NCBI GenBank assembly: GCA_028713655.1
Contig: JAQTNW010000008.1
Span: 18,638-82,637 of the forward strand
DNA: 64,000 nt
Direction of reading: 5' to 3'
Source of the DNA: Candidatus Methylacidiphilales bacterium
GTDB taxonomy: Bacteria > Verrucomicrobiota > Verrucomicrobiia > Methylacidiphilales > JAAUTS01
Numbering within the stretch: the first letter of the stretch is position 1; each line of letters starts with the position of its first letter. This document shows, piece after piece, positions 36,051 through 43,867 of the stretch. The position numbers were made by a program, and so were the translations under genes. The notes beneath the pieces were generated by a model. That model was given only the letters and a program-made list of their open reading frames with translations, was not told the DNA's origin and did not search any database.

Positions 36051-37199
36051 CTAGAATGTGGCCACATTCAGCAAGTCTTCGGCCAAAACGGAGCCCGGGT
36101 TTTTTGGAATCATGCTTCTGGATCTCTGGTATGCCAAACTCCCCATTCCCCGCCAGCGGTGCCGTTCCTGCCATGCTTTTTCCATGGCCGAGTCCAAAAG
36201 CGCGACTGTGGGGGCGGCGGCTAGAAAACCATTTTTGCCTTCGAGGATATGTTCCGCATGGCCGGCCACATCCGTCAGCACACAAGGGCGTCCGCATAAA
36301 AGGGCTTCCAATACCACCATGGGCATTCCTTCATAGCGGGAGCCTGACAATAGCATGTGATGTCGGGCCCAAAATTGGTCTATATCTTCGATTTGTCCGG
36401 CAAAGGTAACCTGTGAAATCCCTAACCTAGCAGCCAATTTTTTAAGGCTTTTTGCGTGCGATCCAGAGCCGGCAAAGGTCACACTGAGTGGGCGCGCTTT
36501 CCATTTTTCCAGGGCCAACATGTGCAAAATCAAATCCTGTCCTTTGGCAGGCGGATACAGGCGTGCGACGCACCCCACCCGCCAGATGCCTTCTTCTGCG
36601 GGCCATGCAAAAGGAGCGTCATAATTTACTCTGAACGGGTTGCAAATAACACGCGCGTTAGCCAAAGACTCAGCCAAAACGGTTTCGACCCATTCGCGAT
36701 TTCGTTGTGAAACGAAATAATTTCGCTTTGCATGTTGAAAGCCTTCCCGTAACTGCCTGATCTGGTCGTCGGGAGGCCATATGTGTTCCGCAGCGCATTG
36801 CGAAATGCTCACATAGGGCCATTTTCGGCGCAAACAGGGCTCTCCCCAATAATCCACCCCTATAAAAGCTGACTGGCAAATCACCACCAAATCCGGTTGA
36901 AAGCGATCAAGCCAGGCGAAAGTTTGCTCTTCTGCCGTATTTTCATGCCATATCCCCGTGAACCTCAACAAACGTCGCGCCAAGCCGCCTTTTGGTGACT
37001 TGGGCACATGGATGGGAACGCCCAGATCCTGCAGTCGGCGGAATTCAAACATATCCATGGCAGCGCCGGGCGCGCAACAAACACCCACATGCGCCGCCTG
37101 GGTTTCGGACAAATGGCAGGCGGCGTTTGCCCATAGCAGTTGGCAACCGGACGCGCGAGCACCACTGATGTCATGGACAAATGCAATGTGCGGTTTCAC
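36051..37199 (-). CDS. Glycosyltransferase family 4
   Basis: 382 residues from a GTG that overlaps the preceding stop (GTGA), chosen because the GT-B domain starts there (VKPHIAFVHDISGARASGCQ). C-terminal GT1 domain: VGCVARLYPPAKGQDLILHM, VTFAGSGSHAKSLKKLA and the E-x7-E motif YEGMPMVVLEALLCGRPCV. A first-domain loop contains VSISQCAAEHIWPPDDQ. No clear Shine-Dalgarno, so it probably depends on translational coupling. Sugar unknown. Confidence 0.87.
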   Translation of the reverse strand: MKPHIAFVHDISGARASGCQLLWANAACHLSETQAAHVGVCCAPGAAMDMFEFRRLQDLGVPIHVPKSPKGGLARRLLRFTGIWHENTAEEQTFAWLDRFQPDLVVICQSAFIGVDYWGEPCLRRKWPYVSISQCAAEHIWPPDDQIRQLREGFQHAKRNYFVSQRNREWVETVLAESLANARVICNPFRVNYDAPFAWPAEEGIWRVGCVARLYPPAKGQDLILHMLALEKWKARPLSVTFAGSGSHAKSLKKLAARLGISQVTFAGQIEDIDQFWARHHMLLSGSRYEGMPMVVLEALLCGRPCVLTDVAGHAEHILEGKNGFLAAAPTVALLDSAMEKAWQERHRWRGMGSLAYQRSRSMIPKNPGSVLAEDLLNVATF

Positions 37200-37957
37200 T
37201 TTTTTGTTAGAATCCAAAAGTTGGAAAGATACAGTGTGCTCTCCAACTGAACCAGATTTTGCAATCGATTGGTGGACAGCAGTACCCAGAGCGCATTGCG
37301 GAACAGGGCAGCGGTTTTTGCCGCCAACCGGCTTGTCCATGTGGGTTTGGCGCTTAGTACAAAACTGGCACCTAGAAGGGTGCCGATAATGTCCCAGGCA
37401 TTTCCAAGAGCTTCATATGTGTGGATCGTCAATCCGTGCCTTTGAGTGAAAAATTCAACGGCATGGCGTGTGGGACGCCAGTAATCATGGGGTTCTTCAT
37501 GCAACGGATAAAAATGAGGACAAGTGAGGAGCAGGGTCCCTCCACATTTCAAAAGAATCGCGAGATTGGCAAAAGCATTCTCCCAATCCGCTACATGTTC
37601 CAAAACCTCGGTGCATAAAATAAAATCAAAAGGACCTTGCGCAAGCAAGGCGGGCGGCAACCCGTCCGCATCCAGGGTTGTCAGCCAATGGACGGTGTTA
37701 GTGCTGTTTTGTCCAACATCTAGGCTATAGTAAGCAGCGCCGTATTCTTCAAGATTGTTGCGCCAAGGCTGTTCACCACATCCTGCGTCTAAAATATCGG
37801 CATGATCCGGCGCTGTCTTCATCCATTCGTCAATCGCGGCCTGGATCCTTTTTTGCAAGAGCGGAACGATAAATAACTCTTGAGAACCGGAGGGGATATA
37901 ACTTTTGCGCCGGGAGAGGTTTTCAGGATGATTGGACTGGATTAAAGCCGAGTTCAT
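37196..37957 (-). CDS. Class I SAM-dependent methyltransferase
   Basis: 253 residues in ATGA overlap with the GT2 gene before it. Methyltransf_11/23-type: DILDAGCGEQPWRNNLEEYG, YYSLDVGQNS, FDFILCTEVLEHVADWENAF and LLKCGGTLLLTCPHFYPLHE, with a C-terminal HDYWRPTRHAVEFFTQRHG segment seen in methyltransferases of polysaccharide loci. A hydrophobic patch near the end (IIGTLLGASFVLSA) may rest on the membrane. It likely methylates a glycan terminus or side group. Confidence 0.87.
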   Translation of the reverse strand: MNSALIQSNHPENLSRRKSYIPSGSQELFIVPLLQKRIQAAIDEWMKTAPDHADILDAGCGEQPWRNNLEEYGAAYYSLDVGQNSTNTVHWLTTLDADGLPPALLAQGPFDFILCTEVLEHVADWENAFANLAILLKCGGTLLLTCPHFYPLHEEPHDYWRPTRHAVEFFTQRHGLTIHTYEALGNAWDIIGTLLGASFVLSAKPTWTSRLAAKTAALFRNALWVLLSTNRLQNLVQLESTLYLSNFWILTKK

Positions 37958-38913
37958 ACATTGTTGGGAGACGCCGAAAGATCATGCATGGCTCTCACAA
38001 TGCCGGCCAAAAGAGCCTCGCTCATCTTCTCTTGGAATAATGAATCTGCGTCCAGAGATCCGGAAAGTTTGGCCCTGATCCGTTTGTAAATCCGCAGCAA
38101 GCGGTCGCTTCTGTCCTGGGTTGGCAGGGATGGGCGGTAACCTTCCCGGATATAGCGCAGTAGATGATGCGAGTAGGACATGGCTTCCTGGAGTTGAAGC
38201 AAATAGGCGTCCTGCAGGCGGGATTTTGGAATGAGGTGGGTAAGTTTCAACTCGCGGAACAACCCAATGCCCATATTGCAATCGCATGCCGTCAACGCCA
38301 TGTCCACATCTCCAAACGAGCTCAGTTGGGCGCCGCATCTGTCAAGGGATGTTCTGAGCTTTGATTCAACTGTTAGCCTGCTGTATTCCCTTGCAACTGA
38401 TTCGCGCAGGCACAGGCCCGTGCCAAATGGGCATGATGCCAGACTCTGCAGGCCCGGAAGAAGACACCAGGATGGGCGGTTGATTTCCCGAATCGCCAGT
38501 AGTTTTAGATAGGGTTGATGCCGGGTCTCTGGTTTTATTTCAAACTCCGGAAAGGTGCTGCCTCCAAATGCACCGAGATATGGGTAATTCTTTGCGATCT
38601 GCAGCGAGGCTTCCAAATAATCTGCCGCCAAAATATTGTCATCATCGACAAACACCAGCAGAGGGGCGCGTGCGTGGGCGATTCCGCAAAGCCGCGCGGG
38701 TGTAAGCCCCAGTTTTGGCTCCGATATTTTTTTTGCTGACGGGTGCCAGCTTAAATCGACAGAAGACAGAACAGTATTGCTGGACGCATTGTCGATAATC
38801 AGCAGCTCCCACGTGCGTTTAGGCAGGGATTGCTGCCGCAGGGCTTCAAGAGTCTTCGCCAAAAAATCATGGCGGGGGTTATGCGTGCAAAGTATGATGC
38901 TGATATCAGGCAT
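37954..38913 (-). CDS. Glycosyltransferase family 2
   Basis: 319 residues from the ATG at 38913 (MPDISIILCTHNPRHDFL), which has GGA upstream; ATGs at 38919 and 38925 are nearly equal choices. GT-A features: ISIILCTHN, LLIIDNASSNTVLSSVDL, and the metal site LLVFVDDDNILAADYL, followed by GAFGGSTFPEFE and CPFGTGLCLRESVA. The acidic SFGDVDMALTACDCN region is where the catalytic base is expected. C-terminal 60 residues are helical. Slight overlap with the GT9 gene. Sugar unknown. Confidence 0.87.
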   Translation of the reverse strand: MPDISIILCTHNPRHDFLAKTLEALRQQSLPKRTWELLIIDNASSNTVLSSVDLSWHPSAKKISEPKLGLTPARLCGIAHARAPLLVFVDDDNILAADYLEASLQIAKNYPYLGAFGGSTFPEFEIKPETRHQPYLKLLAIREINRPSWCLLPGLQSLASCPFGTGLCLRESVAREYSRLTVESKLRTSLDRCGAQLSSFGDVDMALTACDCNMGIGLFRELKLTHLIPKSRLQDAYLLQLQEAMSYSHHLLRYIREGYRPSLPTQDRSDRLLRIYKRIRAKLSGSLDADSLFQEKMSEALLAGIVRAMHDLSASPNNV

Positions 38914-39934
38914 GCTCATTTCCATCGTTTGTTATTGTCGCCATATCGGCAGGCGGTGGCGTCTTTCTGTTTCCTAGCAATCTTTCAAGGGCATCACAAA
39001 CTTCATCCACGCGGATGTCCTTCATGCAAATGCGGTCATGCTCGCAGTCATTCCAAAGCCAGCAGGGCGAGCATTCTGGACGGCGGCAGAGATTTTCATT
39101 GCATGAATATCCGCTTTGAGAGGGGAGTTCCCGCCCACCGTAGACAATAACAGACGGACATTCAACCGCCCGGGCCAAATGCATCAGAAAGCCGACCTGG
39201 CCGACAAAGGCAACGGAATTTGCAAGAATTGCGGCACTTTGGCGTATCGAGGTTTTGCCCCTCAGATCCAGGCAGCCGGTTAAGGGAGGATCCTGCATGG
39301 AACCGATCTGGACAAAGGGAATCCGACCCAAGAAGTGGTTAACCACCTGCTGAAACCTCTCTGGAAACCATTCTTTGTTGAGCATATAATATTGGGCGCC
39401 ACGTCCGGAGGATTGAATGGCGACCTGATTTTGGAAAAAGCGTCCGAACTGCAGTTCATCCTGCGCAAGAAAAAAATAAGGCTTAAGGGCGATGCTTCCA
39501 CGAATTCCGGCGATGCGGCACATTGCGGCAATAATATGTTCGGAGGGGTTGGCAGAGCGTGTATGCCCTGGGTCAACTGATGCGTATTCAAGCTCCTTTT
39601 CCAGGCCGTATTTTCTCAAAATCGTCATGCGAGGATCATCCCGTCTTATGACTTTATCAACATCCTGATTTCCATCAAATAGCTCTGGATAATTGCTTGA
39701 TACGACCATACATCGTTTACCGCGCCTTTTCATTTCATGCGCTACTGCAGAGCATAAAAGGTTGTCTCCAGGCGCCGCCCCATAAGTTAAAATCGAACGG
39801 GGAAATCCAAGCTTGGCGGAGACCCAAAGGAAGAAAAGCCTGTCATATATTCTCCAATAACAGGAGCGGACTCTAACATAGATTTTTGCCGTGCTTGAAT
39901 GCGTGCGTAAAAGGGCCTTTAGCGCGTCAATCAT
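38906..39934 (-). CDS. Glycosyltransferase family 9 (heptosyltransferase-like)
   Basis: 342 residues from the ATG at 39934, two bases after the preceding stop. GT9 features: an N-terminal TYGAAPGDNLLCSAVAHEM in place of the usual G-x-GD, CLDLRGKTSIRQSAAILANS and VAFVGQVGFLMHLARAVECP for the second domain. The C-terminal region carries a Cys-rich stretch, CNENLCRRPECSPCWLWNDC, EHDRICMKDI, which is found in a subset of GT9 proteins and may be structural or bind metal. GT9 enzymes move heptose or other sugars in LPS cores; here the acceptor is presumably the locus glycan. Confidence 0.83.
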   Translation of the reverse strand: MIDALKALLRTHSSTAKIYVRVRSCYWRIYDRLFFLWVSAKLGFPRSILTYGAAPGDNLLCSAVAHEMKRRGKRCMVVSSNYPELFDGNQDVDKVIRRDDPRMTILRKYGLEKELEYASVDPGHTRSANPSEHIIAAMCRIAGIRGSIALKPYFFLAQDELQFGRFFQNQVAIQSSGRGAQYYMLNKEWFPERFQQVVNHFLGRIPFVQIGSMQDPPLTGCLDLRGKTSIRQSAAILANSVAFVGQVGFLMHLARAVECPSVIVYGGRELPSQSGYSCNENLCRRPECSPCWLWNDCEHDRICMKDIRVDEVCDALERLLGNRKTPPPADMATITNDGNEHA

Positions 39935-39936
39935 TT

Positions 39937-40590
39937 TCAAACAATTTTTTGCGCAACGAGATCCCACGAGTAAATATCCACAAGAGGTGTTTCATGAATA
40001 AATTTTACACCGCCTATTTCACTAAGAAGGGCCTTCGCTTTTTCCAGCGAGAAATCAGGGTGCTTGTGGTTCTCGTTGTAAACCTGCCCGGTTGCTTTGC
40101 AATGCTGGCGGTAAACCTGTTCATCAGGGCAAAAGAGCACAAGGTTTCCGCCCGGCTTGAGGACCCGCACCCATTCGCGCAAAACAGCTTTGGTATCTTC
40201 GAAGTCTTCCAACAAGTGGGAGGAATAAACGTAATCCAGAACGCCGTCACGGAACCAATGAAGCCTGGTTGCGTCGCCACCCAGTTGGACGGATGCCGTC
40301 CCCGTATTTGCGTAAGGCATCGGACTGTCCACCCGAATCGCTTGCGAAGTGATTGGATCTCCGCCAAATCCAAGATCCACCCCGTAGCCCGTACAAAACC
40401 GGGCCAATCGCAAGCGGCATTTGGATGTCTCACTTTGGTAGGATCCGCGCTGCATTTGGTTGAAAAAATCGCGTATGTTGATTCTGCCTTCTTTTGAAAA
40501 GAGGCGCCTGGTGAGGCACATGCAAGATCCCGAGTAAGCCTCTAAAAGGCACAGTACGCTGATAAGACGCTGCTTGAGTTTGATGATCAT
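39937..40590 (-). CDS. Small class I SAM-dependent methyltransferase
   Basis: 217 residues in ATGA overlap with the gene upstream. The fold is a Methyltransf_11 variant: YGVDLGFGGDPITSQAIRVD replaces the classical Gly-rich loop, then GVLDYVYSSHLLEDFEDTKA and EWVRVLKPGGNLVLFCPDEQ. VYNENHKHPDFSLEKAKALL follows. The first 40 residues form a Cys-containing, hydrophobic extension (ISVLCLLEAYSGSCMCL). Probably acts on a sugar; the family often occurs next to glycosyltransferases. Target unknown. Confidence 0.82.
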   Translation of the reverse strand: MIIKLKQRLISVLCLLEAYSGSCMCLTRRLFSKEGRINIRDFFNQMQRGSYQSETSKCRLRLARFCTGYGVDLGFGGDPITSQAIRVDSPMPYANTGTASVQLGGDATRLHWFRDGVLDYVYSSHLLEDFEDTKAVLREWVRVLKPGGNLVLFCPDEQVYRQHCKATGQVYNENHKHPDFSLEKAKALLSEIGGVKFIHETPLVDIYSWDLVAQKIV

Positions 40591-41315
40591 GGTTGGGGTA
40601 AATCCATTTTTGGAAAGATAACAACAAACCCACGGCCGAGACGGTGTTCAAAACAACCTCCTGCGTCGGATGCAAGTTCACGCAGCCTTTTGATATAGCG
40701 GATGTGCAGTTCTTCTGATGGATAATCGCGCATGGAGCGGGTACGAAGCGGAGAAGTATCATGAAAGGCAGCGGGTCCTTTAAGCAGGGATCTCTTCAAA
40801 CAAAGCTCATATTCTTGGGCGCGTATCTCACAGATCGAATCGAAAAACCCGAAATCAAAGATAATATCTGTTGAAGACAGAAAATCCATCGAAGATGCGC
40901 AATGGACACAAACATGCTTTTCCAAACCGTTCTTGAGGACAGTTTCCTGAAGACTCTCGGCAGTTTCCGGATCAATTTCCACACTGTGTACGCATCCAAA
41001 TCCATTGTCGCGGCAGGCTGAAGCCAGCGCCAACGTGCCCAGTCCATTGGCGGCCCCTGTTTCAAGAATATGCGTCGGCTTGATCAGGCACACCATGGAA
41101 TACAGCCAATTCAGGGTTTCAATCTCGGTGCTGCCTGTATTGTATGCAAGAAACAGCTCGGCACGCTCTTCAGGAACGTGCGGATGCACTTGCGCCTCTG
41201 AGACAAGACGAAGTTTGGAAGGCAGCCACACGGGCCGCCAGGCTCGGGGGGCACTCGATTCCGGAAAATTCGGCTTGAAATAATGCTGAAGTGCCAATTT
41301 TAATCGGTTGATCAT
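40587..41315 (-). CDS. Class I SAM-dependent methyltransferase (O-methyltransferase-like)
   Basis: 242 residues. Methyltransf_24-like pattern: THILETGAANGLGTLALASA (motif I), VHSVEIDPETAESLQETVLK, IIFDFGFFDSICEIRAQEYE, and AAFHDTSPLRTRSMRD. The FFDS and HDT motifs are seen in cephalosporin-hydroxylase-like and TylF-like families, although the metal-binding set is not complete. Its start lies five bases after the Wzt stop, so it may act on the chain end recognised by Wzt, as capping methyltransferases do in other ABC-dependent systems (inference). Confidence 0.83.
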   Translation of the reverse strand: MINRLKLALQHYFKPNFPESSAPRAWRPVWLPSKLRLVSEAQVHPHVPEERAELFLAYNTGSTEIETLNWLYSMVCLIKPTHILETGAANGLGTLALASACRDNGFGCVHSVEIDPETAESLQETVLKNGLEKHVCVHCASSMDFLSSTDIIFDFGFFDSICEIRAQEYELCLKRSLLKGPAAFHDTSPLRTRSMRDYPSEELHIRYIKRLRELASDAGGCFEHRLGRGFVVIFPKMDLPQP

Positions 41316-41320
41316 AAGGT

Positions 41321-42598
41321 TTATAAAAGTTCAAATTTAGACTGCTGTGCAATAATGCCGTGTATGGTATTCATGCCCGAATGCCTTTCCGTCCCGGTTT
41401 CCAAAATCTCAATTTCAAGCGCTTCTGGCAAATAGTCTTCCAGACCGCGGTCCCGACGGACCCCCAGTCCAATGTGATAGATGCCAGGCGTGAGGTTCAA
41501 TTTCGGAAAGCTTACGACTACCGCAAAGACGCCCGGATCAATATTGCCGAAAGAGGTGTTCCATGAACTCAATGTTGAGATGATTTCAGTGCCCTCTAAA
41601 GTTTTGAGGGACAATCCGAGTTCCATGCCACGAATTTGTTCCTTGGCCTTCATGGTCAACTTCAAGCTTATGATCGCCCCAAACGACAATTGCCAGGGTT
41701 GCGCGCACAGAGATTCGCATAACTCCGCGGATATATACTTTACGGCCCCCGAAAACTCCGAAACCCTTTCAAGCTTATCCAGATCAATAATTTTGGAGGC
41801 TTTTGTTTTGGCTGCCAAGTAGCGATTCGCGACACTGTGGGGTTCCCCCAGATTTTCAATTTGCCCATTGTTCATAAGGGCAAGGCGTGAGCAAATTTGC
41901 AGCATCACTGTGATATTATGTGAAACAAATAATACGGTGCGCCCATGGCCTCGCGCCAATTCGCCCATTTTACCCAGGCACTTTTTTTGAAATGCAGAAT
42001 CACCTACTGCGAGCACTTCATCGACGATCAGGATTTCCGATTCCAAATGCGCCGCAACAGCAAAGGCCAGACGCACATACATTCCGCTGGAGTAATGTTT
42101 TACGGGCGTATCAATAAATTTTTCAACTTCGGAAAAGGCGACAATTTCGTCGAGTTTTTTGTCCATCTCCCTCTTTTTCATCCCCAGGATCGCCCCGTTC
42201 AAATAAATGTTCTCCCGTCCGCTCAAGTCGGGATGAAACCCCGTGCCTACTTCCAACAGCGAGGCCACACGGCCGCGCAGAATGGCCTCACCGGAGCTCG
42301 GCTCGGTGATACGGGACAGGATCTTGAGAAGCGTGGATTTGCCAGCCCCATTCTTCCCGATAATGCCCAGCACCTCCCCAGGCTGAACATCAAACGACAC
42401 GTCGCGAAGCGCCCAGAAGGAAGCTTCGCTGTTCTTGGTTCTTGGTTCTTGGTTCGTAGTTAACAAGGAACGAGGAACAAGGAACGAGGAACATTTGTCG
42501 AGAAAGCGTTCCACTTCATCGCGCAGGGTGGTCACGCCGATGCTTCCAAGGTTGTAACGCTTGGAGAGGCCGCGAACTTGAATAATGGGGGAGGTCAC
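41321..42598 (-). CDS. wzt: ABC transporter ATP-binding protein for polysaccharide export (Wzt type)
   Basis: 425 residues. Nucleotide-binding domain: Walker A GIIGKNGAGKSTLLKIL, Q-loop region GTGFHPDLSGRENIYLNG, signature HYSSGMYVRLAFAVA, Walker B ILIVDEVLAVGD and switch His FVSHNI. Residues about 255-425 are a Wzt_C-like beta-sandwich that binds the non-reducing end of the glycan. Residues about 36-58, between the first strand and WALRDVSFDV, are an insert (LVPRSLLTTNQEPRTKN) encoded by the TTCTTGG-type repeat; the same octapeptide NQEPRTKN ends the four-helix-bundle reading frame next door. Works with the permease at 43027 at the inner membrane. Confidence 0.93.
   Translation of the reverse strand: MTSPIIQVRGLSKRYNLGSIGVTTLRDEVERFLDKCSSFLVPRSLLTTNQEPRTKNSEASFWALRDVSFDVQPGEVLGIIGKNGAGKSTLLKILSRITEPSSGEAILRGRVASLLEVGTGFHPDLSGRENIYLNGAILGMKKREMDKKLDEIVAFSEVEKFIDTPVKHYSSGMYVRLAFAVAAHLESEILIVDEVLAVGDSAFQKKCLGKMGELARGHGRTVLFVSHNITVMLQICSRLALMNNGQIENLGEPHSVANRYLAAKTKASKIIDLDKLERVSEFSGAVKYISAELCESLCAQPWQLSFGAIISLKLTMKAKEQIRGMELGLSLKTLEGTEIISTLSSWNTSFGNIDPGVFAVVVSFPKLNLTPGIYHIGLGVRRDRGLEDYLPEALEIEILETGTERHSGMNTIHGIIAQQSKFELL
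42431..42492. repeat. GTTCTTG-type repeat array inside the wzt coding region
   Basis: The plus strand has three GTTCTTG units followed by GTTCGTAGTTAAC and then inverted units (AAGGAACGAGGAAC, twice). The array is palindromic in outline and stays in frame in wzt. The same unit family stands at 42601-42634 and, inverted, at 42997-43020. Confidence 0.85.
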
Positions 42599-42600
42599 GG

Positions 42601-42634
42601 GGTTCTTAGTTCTTAGTTCTTGGTTCTTGGTTGT
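42601..42634. repeat. Left border repeat of the four-helix-bundle element
   Basis: Units GTTCTTAGTTCTTAG and TTCTTGGTTCTTGG run between the wzt start and the end of the small reading frame. About 24 bases are the reverse complement of 42997-43020, with one mismatch. Confidence 0.85.
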
Positions 42635-42989
42635 TGAGAAAATAGTGAATGAAGCCTCCGATCTTTAAGGCAGTCTGGTCTGCCAAAGTATAAAGAGCTT
42701 CAAACTGCTGTTTCGTGACATAGCCTTGGTCAAGGGCGATATAAAGCTGGCTCTGGACTTCGCGGCAAGAACGCTGGGCATAGCGCAGGAATTTAACGAA
42801 CTCCGCGTTGCTGCCGCCGTCAAATCCCTCGGCGATGTTATGCATAACCGAGCCCGCGGCGCGTTGGATTTGATCCCTGAGTCCAAAATCCTTCGCAAAC
42901 GCGCTCGTTTTGCCCACGGCATAAATCTGATTTGCAAGCTACCGCCCGAGCTTCCGGCCTTCAATTTCCTCAAAACACGTTATTTTCAT
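42606..42989 (-). pseudogene. Four-helix-bundle protein (23S rRNA IVS-type) with an internal stop codon
   Basis: From the ATG at 42989 the frame reads MKITCFEEIEGRKLGR and then TAG at 42939-42941, and continues LANQIYAVGKTSAFAKDFGL, RDQIQRAAGSVMHNIAEGF, LRYAQRSCREVQSQLYIALD, GYVTKQQFEALYTLADQTAL to the stop at 42606. This is the full length of the TIGR02436 four-helix-bundle family, first known from intervening sequences in 23S rRNA; other members have Glu where the TAG stands. Translation could restart at the GTG at 42917 (VGKTSAF), giving 103 residues without helix 1. The last residues NNQEPRTKN come from the border repeat. Inserted between permease and ATPase genes on the same strand. Confidence 0.85.
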
Positions 42990-42996
42990 AGCCAGT

Positions 42997-43020
42997 AACC
43001 AAGAACCACGAACTAAGAAC
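42997..43020. repeat. Right border repeat of the four-helix-bundle element, inverted
   Basis: AACCAAGAACCACGAACTAAG plus GAAC is the inverted counterpart of the left border at 42601-42634. Together the pair encloses the small gene, as the ends of 23S rRNA intervening sequences do. Confidence 0.85.
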
Positions 43021-43026
43021 TCCGAA

Positions 43027-43863
43027 TCAGACCGTATCAATAAAATCCCGTTCCACATGCCTGAACAACAAAAATCCCCCGGCCAAAATCAGCAGCGTCA
43101 GTGCCAGCGAAACCACCACCCCTTGCGGTTCGACCGTTCCTGCCCCAAGGAGGATGCGCTTGAATCCTTCCACCACCGGTACCATCGGGTTGAACAGCGC
43201 CACCCAGCGCCAGCGCTGCGGGATCTGCGACAACGGGTAAATCACCGGCGTGGCATACATCCACAATTGCATGAGCAGCCCCAGAGCGTGCATTAAGTCG
43301 CGATACCGTGTTGTCAGTGAAGAAACGCACAGCCCGAATCCCAGAGCCAGCGCCGCCGACTGCAGCAACAGCAACGGCAGAAGAAAAAGGCTTTCATCCC
43401 ATGCAGACGCCATGCCCTGCATTCGGTAATAGGCGTAAAACACCAGAAACGTCGCCGCTTGGATGACAAAGGCGAACAGATTGGATATCAGCACCGAAAG
43501 CGGTAAGACCAGCCGGGGGAAATACACCTTGCCGAATATATGTGCGTTGGCTGTAAATGTCCCCGAAATGCTTCCGGCGCATTGCGAAAAATAGGTCCAG
43601 CCCAGCAAACCGCACAGATAAAATAATAGGGGAGGCTGACCGTCCGTGGGTATTTTTGCCACGTTGCCGAAGACCACCGTGAACATCAACGTCATCAACA
43701 AGGGCTGCAGAATGAACCAGAGCGGGCCGAGGATGGTTTGTTTGTATTTGGCTATAAAATCCCTCCGCACAAGCAGCCACAACAGATCGCGGTATTCCCA
43801 AAGCTCGCGCCAGTTGGGAAAGGACCATGAACGCGTCGGGCGGATCAGAATGTTTTGTTCCAT
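43027..43863 (-). CDS. wzm: ABC-2 type permease for polysaccharide export (Wzm type)
   Basis: 278 residues with six hydrophobic helices, beginning after the typical cytoplasmic start ELWEYRDLLWLLVRRDFIAK and YKQTILGPLWFILQPLLMTL, the hallmark of polysaccharide-exporting ABC-2 permeases. Later helices include LVLPLSVLISNLFAFVIQAA and LMQLWMYATPVIYPLSQIP. It pairs with the Wzt ATPase at 41321 to move lipid-linked polysaccharide across the inner membrane. Four bases separate it from the gene upstream; the four-helix-bundle element lies between it and wzt and adds about 430 bases to the operon. Confidence 0.93.
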   Translation of the reverse strand: MEQNILIRPTRSWSFPNWRELWEYRDLLWLLVRRDFIAKYKQTILGPLWFILQPLLMTLMFTVVFGNVAKIPTDGQPPLLFYLCGLLGWTYFSQCAGSISGTFTANAHIFGKVYFPRLVLPLSVLISNLFAFVIQAATFLVFYAYYRMQGMASAWDESLFLLPLLLLQSAALALGFGLCVSSLTTRYRDLMHALGLLMQLWMYATPVIYPLSQIPQRWRWVALFNPMVPVVEGFKRILLGAGTVEPQGVVVSLALTLLILAGGFLLFRHVERDFIDTV

Positions 43864-43867
43864 CGTT

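Noticed and set aside
41500..43020. CRISPR array at the GTTCTTG repeats
   Set aside because: Units are seven to eight bases long and directly adjacent, without spacers of constant length, and no cas genes are present.
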